This document shows, piece after piece, positions 17,640-27,192 of a DNA stretch of 60,912 nt. The notes below the pieces were generated by a model. It was not told the origin of the DNA and made no database searches. It saw nothing but the letters and a program-made list of their open reading frames with translations. How positions within the stretch are numbered: position 1 is the first letter of the stretch; each line of letters opens with the position of its first letter. The position numbers and the translations under genes were made by a program. The stretch spans positions 1 through 60,912 of the forward strand of contig NZ_FRFE01000031.1 in the NCBI RefSeq assembly GCF_900143695.1. Reading direction: 5' to 3'. The DNA comes from Desulfopila aestuarii DSM 18488 (GTDB taxonomy: Bacteria; Desulfobacterota; Desulfobulbia; Desulfobulbales; Desulfocapsaceae).

Positions 17640-18255
17640 GGCCATCTGCATAGTGGTCATGCTGATGATCCCGACATGGGTTGCGGCGATGACAGATCTT
17701 GGCACGGTGGGTGACGTGTATCCGGTGGCCGAGGCGGATGTTCGGGAAGAGCTGAAGCTGAGGGTACAGGACGGGTGGGAGCAGGACGGGTGGGAGCAGA
17801 AGAAAGACGAATACCAGAAGACGGTTGATACCTATCAACCTGTTGACCTGTATCAGTTGCCCAGGGCAAAGCAGGATCGAACATTTCTGGTCGATATGAG
17901 CTACACCCTTGATCGTGACCTGCGCGACCGGGAGGGGAGGGTGCTCTATCCCCGAGGCTATACCTTCAATCCTCTGGATTACATGCGCTTGTCAATCGGG
18001 CTGGTGGTGATTGACGGCAGTGATCCGGCCCAGGTCAAGTGGTTCAGGGAGTCGCCATACAGCGAAGATCACAGGGTAAAACTTCTCATCTCTGGCGGAT
18101 ACGCCCATGAGCTCATCACTGCACTGAAGCGGGCGGTGTTCTATCTGGGAAAAGATGTAGCTGAACGGCTGCAACTGGCAGCGGTCCCTTGTGTCGCTAT
18201 CCAGCGGGGCGGGCAGATGCAGGTGACGGAATTTCTGATAGGAGAGGGGAGATGA
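17629..18255 (+). CDS. traW: TraW-like pilus assembly protein
   Basis: A 208-residue exported protein whose body (FLVDMSYTLDRDLRD, PRGYTFNPLDYM, VVIDGSDPAQVKWF, VPCVAIQRG) matches TraW. The signal peptide ends at about VAA. A 15-bp perfect tandem duplication (17768-17782 and 17783-17797) duplicates the peptide DGWEQ in the linker. It overlaps traC by 11 bp and traU by the sequence ATGA. Confidence 0.9.
   Translation: MRSEAICIVVMLMIPTWVAAMTDLGTVGDVYPVAEADVREELKLRVQDGWEQDGWEQKKDEYQKTVDTYQPVDLYQLPRAKQDRTFLVDMSYTLDRDLRDREGRVLYPRGYTFNPLDYMRLSIGLVVIDGSDPAQVKWFRESPYSEDHRVKLLISGGYAHELITALKRAVFYLGKDVAERLQLAAVPCVAIQRGGQMQVTEFLIGEGR
17768..17797 (+). repeat. 15-bp tandem duplication inside traW
   Basis: AGGACGGGTGGGAGC occurs twice in tandem without mismatch, adding five residues in frame to the N-terminal linker of TraW. 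Its perfection suggests a recent slippage event. Confidence 0.9.
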
Positions 18256-19169
18256 AGACCAAATCGTTCCTGCTTGCCTGGTTACTGGCGGTAACTATCA
18301 GCACTAGCGGCTGGAGCAAGGGAGGGGTGCCGTTCAATCCGCTGACAGATATTTATTATGACGAGATTGAGCTGACGTTTCTCGGCTTCTGTGTGTGTAA
18401 AAGAGGTCCCTTTACGGTCATTGGTCTGATATGGACCTATTGGGAACCCTTTGTGGCGATCGATTCTGTTACCACACCCTTCTATTCGCCATTTCTGGGG
18501 ATGCCGGTCGGCAGCGCACTCATTGATGAGCTGGGTGGTAAGAATGCGAGTCAGGACGCGGTCAGCATTGCCAATGAGTCCACGTATGCCCAGGCGCATG
18601 TGTTCCCTATTCCCCTTTTGAATTGGCTTTTCTGTAATCGTTACGATTACCCGTTCTGGATGACCGAGTTTGATCCGCAATGGCAGTTTGATGAACTCTC
18701 CATGCTCATCCACCCGGAGGCCGCGCTGTACGCCAACCCGATTATGCAGATGGCGTGCATGGCTGACGCGGCTGCAACGAATGTGGGTGCTCCGATGGAT
18801 TCCATGCCCTGGTGTATCGGCAGTGGGGGATCATCTTACCCCATGACCGGTCACGTCGATAATGACAACATTGTCCAGGCCAACAACACGGCCACCGCTC
18901 GAATGATCTACAAGCTCAACCGAATAATGATGATCTGCGATCCTGCGATGAGCCTCTGTGGCTGCCGGAACACGCCGGTCTGGGTCAAAAGCCATTACAA
19001 AATGCACGTTGTTCGGCCCGGCGTTCGATCTCCAGCGTGGCCGATGGGGGTGAACGCCGCGTATTACAACATTGGGCTCAACCGGCCGATGGCTGGTTCA
19101 CTGGGGCCAAACGATGAATTTCTTTGGACTGTCTATCGGAGGCAACTGTGCTGCACGTGCTGCGATTGA
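18252..19169 (+). CDS. traU: TraU-like pilus assembly / mating-pair protein
   Basis: A 305-residue exported, cysteine-rich protein. Segments such as FCVCKRGPFTVIGLIWTYW, EPFVAIDSVTTPFYSPFLG and the C-terminal tryptophan/cysteine-rich part are diagnostic of TraU, which acts with TraW and TrbC in pilus assembly. The start at 18252 overlaps the traW stop. Confidence 0.93.
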   Translation: MKTKSFLLAWLLAVTISTSGWSKGGVPFNPLTDIYYDEIELTFLGFCVCKRGPFTVIGLIWTYWEPFVAIDSVTTPFYSPFLGMPVGSALIDELGGKNASQDAVSIANESTYAQAHVFPIPLLNWLFCNRYDYPFWMTEFDPQWQFDELSMLIHPEAALYANPIMQMACMADAAATNVGAPMDSMPWCIGSGGSSYPMTGHVDNDNIVQANNTATARMIYKLNRIMMICDPAMSLCGCRNTPVWVKSHYKMHVVRPGVRSPAWPMGVNAAYYNIGLNRPMAGSLGPNDEFLWTVYRRQLCCTCCD

Positions 19170-19876
19170 TACCCTTGTTGTTCTGGCTGTGGCTAATCCC
19201 GGTGCAAGCCGACGAGCTGGGTGATGTGGTGAGCCGCGTTATGGCGCAGGCGAGAAAGGATGGCGCCACGATGGCTCTGCCCGTGAACAGTCACAACGAA
19301 GAAGGTCGTATGGCAGCAGAGGAGACAGCCCGGAAGTTCTCTTCATCAGGGTTTCAGGAGAAGCTTGAGTGCGAACAGAGGCGAATAACGGAGGAAGTCT
19401 TTCCTGAAGCTCCTGGTGAATTGGCGGAGCTGGAGCAGGCCCAAGGAAGGCTGGCCAGGGAAGAAAAAGTTTACCTGTTCGTTTCATCTTCCATGCCGGA
19501 TGAAACCGTTCATGTCTACCTCGAGGTCCTGGACGGTGCTGATGAGCCCAATCTGATCATGCTGATGAGAGGCTTTGTGCCGGGTGAACGGGAGAACTAC
19601 CTGATTCGCATTGCCAAAAAGGATTTGGGCTGCAGTGATCAGCTGCAGCTGGGAGATCCGGATGTGTGTGAGCGCTATGAGGTCCCCATCGTGCTCAAGC
19701 CGTCACTGTTTGACAAGTACGAGATTACCCAGGTGCCGGCACTGGTCTACGAAAAAGGGGAGGAGGCCTGGAAGGTTACTGGTGATGCTACACTCGAATA
19801 CCTGCTGGGACGGATCAGCCGGGATACCAAGAGTAGCGGGCTTGAAGGGTTGATCACGACGTTGAGAGGACATTGA
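19148..19876 (+). CDS. trbC: TrbC-like pilin assembly protein
   Basis: About 243 residues with a signal peptide ending VQA, an Arg/Glu-rich linker and a C-terminal TrbC domain (YLFVSSSMPDETV, LIMLMRGFVPGE, CERYEVPIVLKPSLFDKYEITQVPALVY), a thioredoxin-like fold without active cysteines. The GTG at 19148 has GGAGG at ideal spacing and overlaps the traU end by 22 bp. F-type pilus assembly needs it. Confidence 0.9.
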   Translation: MLHVLRLIPLLFWLWLIPVQADELGDVVSRVMAQARKDGATMALPVNSHNEEGRMAAEETARKFSSSGFQEKLECEQRRITEEVFPEAPGELAELEQAQGRLAREEKVYLFVSSSMPDETVHVYLEVLDGADEPNLIMLMRGFVPGERENYLIRIAKKDLGCSDQLQLGDPDVCERYEVPIVLKPSLFDKYEITQVPALVYEKGEEAWKVTGDATLEYLLGRISRDTKSSGLEGLITTLRGH

Positions 19877-19879
19877 GAG

Positions 19880-20212
19880 ATGAGCGAGAGTCAAGGAGGC
19901 AGAGCCCAGCACAACGGCAGGTTGATACCCAGTTATATCGAGGTTGTTTTCATTGTCCTGATCATCGTCGGTGGAGCCATATACGGCTATGACAGGTTTT
20001 TTGCCCAGAAGATCCGGGTGGTGGATATGGGAGGATATCTCCGGGAACAAAAAGAGCGGATGGCCGCAGGAGAGGTCACAGTTGAGGATTTCAAGACCGG
20101 GCTCAGACGGGTGGATCAGCTCGTGAGCGAGGAAGCAAAGCTGTACAAAAACCAGCTATTTATCCTGAAAGAAGTGGTTTTGAAAAACGGCGATGAAATC
20201 AATATCAGATAA
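19880..20212 (+). CDS. trbI: TrbI-like inner-membrane protein of the transfer operon
   Basis: A 110-residue protein with one N-terminal transmembrane segment (VVFIVLIIVGGAIYGY) and a periplasmic helix-rich tail ending with ...NGDEINIR. Size, topology and the start of the periplasmic part (RVVDMGGYL) resemble TrbI of F-type systems. It sits between trbC and the S26 protease gene, which it overlaps by 20 bp. The match is weak, so the call relies partly on position. Confidence 0.6.
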   Translation: MSESQGGRAQHNGRLIPSYIEVVFIVLIIVGGAIYGYDRFFAQKIRVVDMGGYLREQKERMAAGEVTVEDFKTGLRRVDQLVSEEAKLYKNQLFILKEVVLKNGDEINIR

Positions 20213-20720
20213 CAGGACGCCTCCCTGGCAACTCAGACGTCGTGAGTGGCGAGTTGCCTTGGTTCTGCTCGCAGCGCTCATTGTCGGAGTCTCACTGCCG
20301 CAACGGATTATTGTGGCGACCAGCGACTCGTTGGACCACCGGATATTTTTCAAGGTACCGGTTCCAGACAAGATTGATACCGGCGATTACCTGCTGTTCA
20401 GGTTGCAGGGGGCGGAGCACAAACAGTATATCCGCCAAGGGCTCAAACCAAACGATGTGTTGATCAAGAAAGTTGGTTGTGTTCCCGGCAATATCCTGAC
20501 CAGAGACGGGGGAGGAACCTTTTACTGTGATCAGAACACGCTCGGTAGGGCTCTGGCGAAGGACAGCAAAGGGAATGAAATGCCAGTGTTCAGCTTCATT
20601 GGCGCCATCCCGGAGGGACGCTATTTTATGATGGGGACCAGCCCCCGGAGTTTTGACTCACGTTATTTCGGGTTCATACATGCAGATGAATTTCTCTCAA
20701 AGGCTCTGCCTCTCTGGTAG
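20193..20720 (+). CDS. TrhF/TraF-type S26 signal peptidase of the conjugation system
   Basis: A 175-residue membrane protease with one N-terminal helix, a nucleophile segment ATSDSLDHRIFF and the general-base segment VLIKKVGCVPGN, followed by box E-like GTSPRSFDSRYFG; this is the signal peptidase I fold used in conjugation systems for pilin maturation or cyclisation. It probably processes the TraA-like pilin. It overlaps the genes on both sides. Confidence 0.85.
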   Translation: MKSISDNRTPPWQLRRREWRVALVLLAALIVGVSLPQRIIVATSDSLDHRIFFKVPVPDKIDTGDYLLFRLQGAEHKQYIRQGLKPNDVLIKKVGCVPGNILTRDGGGTFYCDQNTLGRALAKDSKGNEMPVFSFIGAIPEGRYFMMGTSPRSFDSRYFGFIHADEFLSKALPLW

Positions 20721-21603
20721 CATTTTCTTGTTCACCGTCGGGCTTGTCTGCACTCCGGTGAGTGTCCTTGCCCTCGACGAGGGGAAAGATGCGGCCTTCT
20801 ACCAGAAACACAAGGAAGGCTGGTTCTGGTACAAAGACCCGGACCCGGAGCAGGAACAACCCGACGTAATCTCCACAAACCCGGAAGCGGCACCGATAGA
20901 AAACCGGTACCGGAACAGCTCGCTTACCGAAGTCGACATTGATGCCTTGTGGACGATGTACCCCGATGACTTTCAGGAATTGCTCAACCACGTGCAGAAT
21001 CTGGCGGTACAAGATCCTTCAGAGTCAAATGTGCTGCGCTACCTGGTTATGCAGGACGTCGCCAGACGCAAGGCCCTGGCCTATACCAACGCTTCCATGT
21101 ACGTGACCCAGAAGTACGGCGACCTCTTCAACGTCAATCAGGTGTACCCTGCGGCCAAACCGGGGGTAACCGCCAGGGTACAGATGGAGCAACACGAGAT
21201 CGGGGAAACCATCGCCAGCGGCAGGAGCAGTCATGCGCTGATCTATTTTACCAGCCCAACATGCGGGTTCTGTGAAAAGCAGAACGGCGTTCTAAACTAT
21301 TTCGTCGAAAAGTACGGCTGGACGATCAAGCCGGTGGATATCAACCGACAATCAGCAATCGCTGCCAGGTTTGGGATCGAAACCACTCCGACCCTGTTGC
21401 TCATCAAAAAAGGGATGGAAGAGTACATGACGGTGGCGGTGGGGGTAGTGACGCTCACTGAGCTTGAGCGCAAGCTGTATCGGGCGATCCGGTATCTGGG
21501 TGGAGAAACCAGGGATGACAGCTTCTTATTGTACGACTTTCAGAAAGGGTCAGCCTTGGATCCGACCTCAATCCTCAAGAAAAAAGGGGGGCAGTCGCCA
21601 TGA
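20680..21603 (+). CDS. traF: TraF-like periplasmic thioredoxin-fold pilus assembly protein
   Basis: About 307 residues with signal peptide (ending VSVLA) and a C-terminal thioredoxin domain with an intact CGFC motif (about residues 195-198) and a cis-proline segment TTPTLLL. F plasmid TraF itself often lacks the CxxC, so an active disulfide oxidoreductase is possible here and would fit the cysteine-rich TraU and TraH partners. It overlaps traH by the sequence ATGA. Confidence 0.88.
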   Translation: MQMNFSQRLCLSGSIFLFTVGLVCTPVSVLALDEGKDAAFYQKHKEGWFWYKDPDPEQEQPDVISTNPEAAPIENRYRNSSLTEVDIDALWTMYPDDFQELLNHVQNLAVQDPSESNVLRYLVMQDVARRKALAYTNASMYVTQKYGDLFNVNQVYPAAKPGVTARVQMEQHEIGETIASGRSSHALIYFTSPTCGFCEKQNGVLNYFVEKYGWTIKPVDINRQSAIAARFGIETTPTLLLIKKGMEEYMTVAVGVVTLTELERKLYRAIRYLGGETRDDSFLLYDFQKGSALDPTSILKKKGGQSP

Positions 21604-23033
21604 CAAAACTGATCACCATCGTAACCGGCGTATACCTGCTTTGCGGGACCGTTGTCCAGGCGGAATGGGTCGATGACTGGCTGCAGCAGCGCAGCGTCGG
21701 CGGTCCCAACTACTTCAATGGCCAGGAGAGGGGCTATTACCAGGGAGGCAGCTTTTCCACCCGGTGGTCAAACACCAACGACTACCCACTGACCGTGGAG
21801 ACTCCCAGGGTGAAGGCCGGTTGCGGCGGGATCGATGTGTTTCTAGGGGGCATGAGCTTTATGAATACCGATTATCTGGTGAACAAACTCCAGGGTATTT
21901 TGACCAATGCCGCCGCGGTAGCCTTTGATCTGGGCCTAAAGACCATGTGTGAACAGTGTTCCAACACCATTAAAAACTTCGAGGCCATTGCCGACAAGCT
22001 CAACTCCATGCAGCTTGAAGAGTGTGCCGCCGCCCAGGGCGTGGTCGGTGTGGTGATGGATGAAAACGGGTTCCACTCCTCTGAGGTCATGCGGGAGAAG
22101 CTCGGGACCGCGATCAAGGAGAACAAGCTGGTCCAGGGCATTTCCGAGATGTGGGATATCGCCACCAAGGAAGATCAGGCCAACAACAATGTCCCGAAGA
22201 CAGCGGATGTCACCCGCATCAACAGCGGCTGCAACAGTGATATAACCGCGACATTTCTCTCCGGGGGCTCCCTGCTCGAGAACCTCGGGGGCAGTATGGG
22301 GCTGCCAACCGGCCATACCGACCTGATCAGGGGGCTTGTAGGTGATGTGGTCCTTGAGGGGCCGGCCAGTGCCTACAAGGTGTCGCATGAAGGTCCGTGC
22401 CCCCAGAACAACCCTGATGATATTCAAGGGATTGCCGAGGGGGTGCTGTATGCCAAAGCTGCAGGAGGTTCCTGCAGCCAGATTGCCGATACCAACCGGG
22501 ATCTGGTGCAGTATGTGACAGACACCCTGGATGGTATTGCCACGAAGATTGAAACCAGGGCAGCTCTCAACACCACCCAGCAGGATTTTCTGACATCAAC
22601 GCCGCTTTCACCTCTGCCCATCCTGAAAACCGCCATTGGCACCAACATGCGGGAGAGCATGATCACCAGCCTTGCCGACCTTACGGCCAAGGCCTATAGC
22701 CTCCAGATGCTCTCGGATCTGTATAACCGGGCAGAAACTATCGCGGTAAAAGCCAAAGAGATGTTGGAGAAGGAGGCGGGGGCAGCAAGCGGTCAACCTT
22801 TTGAGAACTGCAACCCGGCGGTGTTTGCTGGTCACATCGACCAGGACCTGAGCATCATGCTCAAGAAGATCAGGTTGCTGCAGCAATCCTCCAGGGAGGC
22901 CTATATCGCATCGGCCAAGGAGATTACCACGATCATGAATTACATGGAGCAGATGCAGCGGATAGAACAGCAGATGGTCAGCGAGATTACCCGCAGATAC
23001 GGTCAAGACTTGGCCTCAAGACTGAAACTGTAA
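21600..23033 (+). CDS. traH: TraH-like pilus assembly protein
   Basis: A 477-residue exported protein with the TraH pattern: RWSNTNDYPLTVETPRVKAGCGGIDVFLGGMSF, followed by FDLGLKTMCEQC. The quoted region spans about residues 54-87. TraH acts in F-type pilus assembly. Length and place between traF and traG are typical. Confidence 0.93.
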   Translation: MTKLITIVTGVYLLCGTVVQAEWVDDWLQQRSVGGPNYFNGQERGYYQGGSFSTRWSNTNDYPLTVETPRVKAGCGGIDVFLGGMSFMNTDYLVNKLQGILTNAAAVAFDLGLKTMCEQCSNTIKNFEAIADKLNSMQLEECAAAQGVVGVVMDENGFHSSEVMREKLGTAIKENKLVQGISEMWDIATKEDQANNNVPKTADVTRINSGCNSDITATFLSGGSLLENLGGSMGLPTGHTDLIRGLVGDVVLEGPASAYKVSHEGPCPQNNPDDIQGIAEGVLYAKAAGGSCSQIADTNRDLVQYVTDTLDGIATKIETRAALNTTQQDFLTSTPLSPLPILKTAIGTNMRESMITSLADLTAKAYSLQMLSDLYNRAETIAVKAKEMLEKEAGAASGQPFENCNPAVFAGHIDQDLSIMLKKIRLLQQSSREAYIASAKEITTIMNYMEQMQRIEQQMVSEITRRYGQDLASRLKL

Positions 23034-23044
23034 AGGTGCATTCT

Positions 23045-26000
23045 ATGAAAAAGAAGATCCCTGTTCTCATAGCTTTTTTTGTCTTGTTAACGGTTGCTCC
23101 CGCGATGGCCCTGGATATGGAGTTTTATACCTATGGTGGCTTTAACCCCGTTGTTCAGGCCTTCAACAAGGTTGCACTGATTTTCAGTGACAATGCCTAC
23201 AAAGGTTTGATTTTTGTGGTCACCATTCTTGGAGTGGTCGCGGCGGCGGTGGGAATGATCGCGAGGACAGCGGTCGGGGGGCGATTCAGCCTGACCTGGC
23301 CGGTACCGGTGCTGGTGGGGGCGGTACTCTACCTCGCGCTTTTCATTCCTACCGGCAACATCACCGTCTATGACCCAACCCTCAACAGGTTCCAGATCGT
23401 CCCCAATGTCCCTGATGCGATCGTAGTGACGGCCGGCTTCCTCAACAAGATGGAGAAGGGCCTGGTTGACATCATCGACACGGCTGCGGCTCCCAATGCG
23501 TCCTACCTCGATAAAGCTGGCGGCATTGGCTTCAAGGCCCTGGAAGCAATCAGAGGTTCGAGCCCAAAGGATAACCATGTACGAACCTCCATGATCCGCT
23601 ATATCAAGGATTGTGTGACCTTTGAGCTGCTGAGGCCAGGGAGCACCATGTCCCTTGACACGCTGCGCAACTCAACCACCAACTTCCTTACCGAGCTCGC
23701 GAACGCACAGAATCCGGCCATCTACACGGTCTATTATGACAGCACGAGGCCTGAAGGAACCAGCAAGACCTGCACTGAGGCCTGGAACAGTTTGCAGGCC
23801 ATTTACGCGAACCCTGCCAACTATGATGAGGCGATAAAGCGGGTCTGCAGCAAGGCCCATTTTGATCCGGCCAGTATGGTGGAGATGAACACCTGCGAGG
23901 CGTTGATTTCCAGCACCGTGCTGCATCTTACCGGGACAAGCCAGACACCGGCAAGGTTGATTCAACAGCGGCAGATTGCTGAGATCCTTTACAACTTTTA
24001 TTACACCGATGACTATGAGACATCCGTGCTCATGGAGTCGGACCGCAAGATAACCTCGACCGGCCTTGGTATCGGAATCACCATGAACGAGTGGATTCCG
24101 ATTATTCGGGCCATTATGACGGCGATTGCCATTGGCACCTTACCCTTTCTCGCCCTGTTTCTCCCTACCCCGGTCATTGGTCGCGCTGTGTCTGTCATGT
24201 TCGGGTTCTTTGTGTTTCTGACAACCTGGGGGATTACTGATGCCGTGATCCATGGGGCTGCTATGGATTATGCCTCATACGCTTTTGAGGATGTACGGCA
24301 ATCCAGCCTGGGTGTTTACGCGATGGCCTCGTTTCCCAATATGTCGATGAAGATGGTGGCCATGTTTGGTGTGATCCGTTCCGCCGGGATTATGCTGGCC
24401 AGCATCTTTTCCATGATGCTGGTCAAGTTTGGTGGTTCGGTTCTTGCCCATTTCGCCACCAACCTGAACAGTATCGCCAGAGGAGCGGGAGCGGAAGCAG
24501 GTCGGCTAATGACCCCGGAGGGGAATGCCTCCATGATGGCCGAGCAAGCCAGGATAGCAGGGCTGCTCGATGGGATGCAGGAACACCGGTTTACCAATAT
24601 GGCTACAGCTGAGGCGTATAGGATGCACAAGAATGTTGGTGGGTATCACGCCGCCATGAATGCCAGGAGTGGTTTGCAGGATTCCGGGCAGATACCCCAG
24701 GGAACAACTGCTGCTGAATTTGCTCAGATGGGAGCAGCTGCGCGCATGGCAGTCGGCACTGGTTCCGGCCCAGTGGAGATCTCCACGGCTCCTGGCGGTG
24801 ATACCACCCGGATAAAAGGGGATTTTGTCAACCCGGATGGCTCCACAACAGTTATCACCACCGGTGCAGACGGGACAGGCCAAGCCGTCGACAGCCTGGC
24901 TGCAGGGACCGCCAAATATAGCGTGGATGGTGATGGCAACCGAAGCCTGAACTCTGCTGATGTAAACGGCGTCAATCCTATCAATATAGGCCAGTCACTG
25001 CACCATCAGCTGATTGGCTCTGCTTCAACAAGTCTTGGCGGCAGCAGCAATTGGAATCTGCTGACCTCGCAGATGCAGAAAGACAGCCTGACCAGCTCAA
25101 CCGCCAAAAGCTACAGTGAGCGGCTTGATAATGCCATGAGAGAAAACTGGCAAAGGTCGTTTAAGGATTCATCGAGTTTTGTTCATGCAATGGGAGAAGC
25201 TATGAGAACACAATTCATGACATCGATTGGTGCAGGTTTAAAAGGAATAAAATTAGGGGGGAGCGGGCAAATTACCATAGTTGGTAACGATAATGAAGAG
25301 GTGGATTTTTCTGTTTCTGAAGCAACAGCCCAAGCATTCTCTCGAGATCAGGCAAGAGTTAGAGCTGAGGCTGTTCAGGAAACTTTCAGCGATTCTCAAG
25401 GGCTGGATTACCTGACCAACATATCAAAACAGTTGGGAGCCTCTGAAGCTTATTCACTCTTAAATGATGCGAAGCGAGTCCAGTCCGCTTCCGAGTCGTA
25501 CGGAGCAGATGTCGAGACAGCATTGGTAAGGGATTACACCTTGAATCAGTATGGTGACGAATCACCAGAGAATATCAGAATGAGTATGATTTATTTGAAT
25601 CATCTAGCAGTGAATGATCCAAGTCGTCTGAATAAAATGATCGATGGCTTTGTCAGTGGAAGGGGGTATGGGTGGGGGTGTACAGCTGGTGCAGTAAACA
25701 GCGCAATAAATGTGACAAAGAACCGAATACATGATGATGCGATATTAAAAGGTGGAGTAGGGCACACAGCTCATACGGCTTCACAAAAGGCTTCCATGGT
25801 TACATCAGCAAATCTGTTTCCCCCTGACCCAAAAGGACTGCAAGACCCGGAGTCATCCAGTGTCGATCGAAAAGCTGATCATCTTCGTGAACGAAATCGT
25901 TATGAAGAGACTGGCCAGGGAAACGTTAGAACATCTGCCCCGGGAATGGCAAGTGAAGGGATCGGAAAGGTTGTTCAGGGTGTTGTTGACAGCCAAGGCA

Positions 26001-26119
26001 TGCGCCCGACAGAAGAGGATGCTTTTGGGCACGTTCATCCAGTTGAAAACCCCCTAAGGGTTGACCTGGGCGAGGCGAAACCAATCCCTAAGGATGCTTC
26101 ATCCACTGTCAGATGGTAA
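23045..26119 (+). CDS. traG: TraG-like mating-pair stabilisation protein
   Basis: A large membrane protein of about 1024 residues with a signal peptide, several N-terminal membrane helices (about residues 50-110 and 330-480) and a long hydrophilic C-terminal domain. The N-terminal half (EFYTYGGFNPVVQAFNKVALIF) matches TraG. The C-terminal third (from about 25190) is visibly AT-richer than the rest of the operon, consistent with exchange of the variable exclusion-specificity domain. It is the last gene of the tra operon proper. Confidence 0.9.
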   Translation: MKKKIPVLIAFFVLLTVAPAMALDMEFYTYGGFNPVVQAFNKVALIFSDNAYKGLIFVVTILGVVAAAVGMIARTAVGGRFSLTWPVPVLVGAVLYLALFIPTGNITVYDPTLNRFQIVPNVPDAIVVTAGFLNKMEKGLVDIIDTAAAPNASYLDKAGGIGFKALEAIRGSSPKDNHVRTSMIRYIKDCVTFELLRPGSTMSLDTLRNSTTNFLTELANAQNPAIYTVYYDSTRPEGTSKTCTEAWNSLQAIYANPANYDEAIKRVCSKAHFDPASMVEMNTCEALISSTVLHLTGTSQTPARLIQQRQIAEILYNFYYTDDYETSVLMESDRKITSTGLGIGITMNEWIPIIRAIMTAIAIGTLPFLALFLPTPVIGRAVSVMFGFFVFLTTWGITDAVIHGAAMDYASYAFEDVRQSSLGVYAMASFPNMSMKMVAMFGVIRSAGIMLASIFSMMLVKFGGSVLAHFATNLNSIARGAGAEAGRLMTPEGNASMMAEQARIAGLLDGMQEHRFTNMATAEAYRMHKNVGGYHAAMNARSGLQDSGQIPQGTTAAEFAQMGAAARMAVGTGSGPVEISTAPGGDTTRIKGDFVNPDGSTTVITTGADGTGQAVDSLAAGTAKYSVDGDGNRSLNSADVNGVNPINIGQSLHHQLIGSASTSLGGSSNWNLLTSQMQKDSLTSSTAKSYSERLDNAMRENWQRSFKDSSSFVHAMGEAMRTQFMTSIGAGLKGIKLGGSGQITIVGNDNEEVDFSVSEATAQAFSRDQARVRAEAVQETFSDSQGLDYLTNISKQLGASEAYSLLNDAKRVQSASESYGADVETALVRDYTLNQYGDESPENIRMSMIYLNHLAVNDPSRLNKMIDGFVSGRGYGWGCTAGAVNSAINVTKNRIHDDAILKGGVGHTAHTASQKASMVTSANLFPPDPKGLQDPESSSVDRKADHLRERNRYEETGQGNVRTSAPGMASEGIGKVVQGVVDSQGMRPTEEDAFGHVHPVENPLRVDLGEAKPIPKDASSTVRW

Positions 26120-26124
26120 GATAA

Positions 26125-26394
26125 CTAACTATTTCTGCGATGATATATGTTCGATGAAAGAAATGACCATGTGGGATCAAATTCTGGCTCCTCTTTCAAC
26201 ATTTCATCATCATGTTCAATTCCTTGAAGTTTGAATTTTTCAGCTTGAGAGCGCAGACCACCCTCCAGAAACCCCATGATAGAGACGTCTTGTTCAGGAG
26301 TTTCATCATGGAACGGCCTTGCGCAAGCGGCACAGTATTCATCATCCTCACAGCGACAGCCACAATGAGGACAAGTTGCGTAATCGAGAGTCAT
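26125..26394 (-). CDS. Small zinc-ribbon protein
   Basis: About 89 residues with two CxxC-type pairs (CPHCGCRCEDDEYCAAC) in the first 30 residues and an acidic tail. The ATG at 26394 follows AAAGG. It lies antisense right after traG and before the lytic transglycosylase. Function unknown; zinc-ribbon proteins of this size often act as small regulatory or adaptor proteins. Confidence 0.6.
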   Translation of the reverse strand: MTLDYATCPHCGCRCEDDEYCAACARPFHDETPEQDVSIMGFLEGGLRSQAEKFKLQGIEHDDEMLKEEPEFDPTWSFLSSNIYHRRNS

Positions 26395-26496
26395 GTTTTT
26401 ACCTTTACTGTAAAACGGCATCAAAAAGATAGGCAGATCTCCATAAATCCTTACAACTCTGTGCTATAAAGTCAAGTCTAACAGGATGAGGGTATA

Positions 26497-27108
26497 ATGA
26501 AAATAGTTTCAACCTTCGTATTAGTATTGGTCGTGACAATAGGTAATGCTCAGGCTGGGGTTGATCTGTACCTGCAGAAATACCAGGGTGTCAGGGCGTC
26601 ACAGTCACAGCAGGATCGACTATTGCAATATGATCATTTAATCGAGTATTTCTGTTCTCTTCCTTTCTTTTCAAACGGTATTGAGATTCACCCTGATTTT
26701 CTGAGAGCGCTCATCTTGGTTGAGTCGAATGGCGACCCGCTAGCGATATCCTCCAAAAACGCCAGGGGCCTAACCCAGATTATCTACTCCACGGGAAAGG
26801 AGGTGGCGGCGGAAATCACAAGAAATTCGGCTGTCGACGTCGAGCAGATGGGGTACGTCACCAAAGCCCAACTAGAGTATCTCAGCCCTGAAGCCCTCCA
26901 TGATCCTGCTGTGAACATCGTATTGGCCTGCTACCTTATCGCGAAATATAATCAAGCTTACCAGGGGCACCTCGACCTGGTTGTCTCAGCATGGAACGCG
27001 GGGCCCGGGGCAATTGTCAACAATCAACCTCCCGAATACGAGGAGACCTTGGACCTCATTGGCAAAGTCAACGGGTTGTTCCGGTACTTCATTGAGAGAA
27101 GCATGTAA
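26497..27108 (+). CDS. Conjugation-associated lytic transglycosylase (SLT family)
   Basis: A 203-residue exported protein with a lysozyme-like SLT domain: catalytic Glu in ALILVESNGDP (residue 76), ISSKNARGLTQI and AWNAGPG. It cuts peptidoglycan to let the transfer apparatus cross the wall, the VirB1/TrbN role. The signal peptide ends at about AQA. It is a separate transcription unit downstream of the tra operon. Confidence 0.88.
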   Translation: MKIVSTFVLVLVVTIGNAQAGVDLYLQKYQGVRASQSQQDRLLQYDHLIEYFCSLPFFSNGIEIHPDFLRALILVESNGDPLAISSKNARGLTQIIYSTGKEVAAEITRNSAVDVEQMGYVTKAQLEYLSPEALHDPAVNIVLACYLIAKYNQAYQGHLDLVVSAWNAGPGAIVNNQPPEYEETLDLIGKVNGLFRYFIERSM

Positions 27109-27146
27109 TGACAAGCTCAGTTCATTTTCTGCGTATGCTGATCGAG

Positions 27147-27192
27147 TATAATGTTCATTATAGTTGACATAAACAACTTATATATAAATAAT
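27147..27192 (+). promoter_or_regulatory. hipBA promoter/operator region
   Basis: A palindrome TATAATG-TT-CATTATA at 27147-27162 is followed by TTGACA (27164-27169) and AT-rich DNA ending AATAAT at 27187-27192. The palindrome fits an HTH antitoxin operator. A -35/-10 pair with 17-bp spacing would put the start of transcription almost at the hipB start codon. Confidence 0.45.

Noticed and set aside
17768-17797. The tandem 15-bp duplication in traW as a sign of a phase-variable switch
   Set aside because: The unit is in frame and adds only five residues, so no frame change results; it is listed as a simple repeat.
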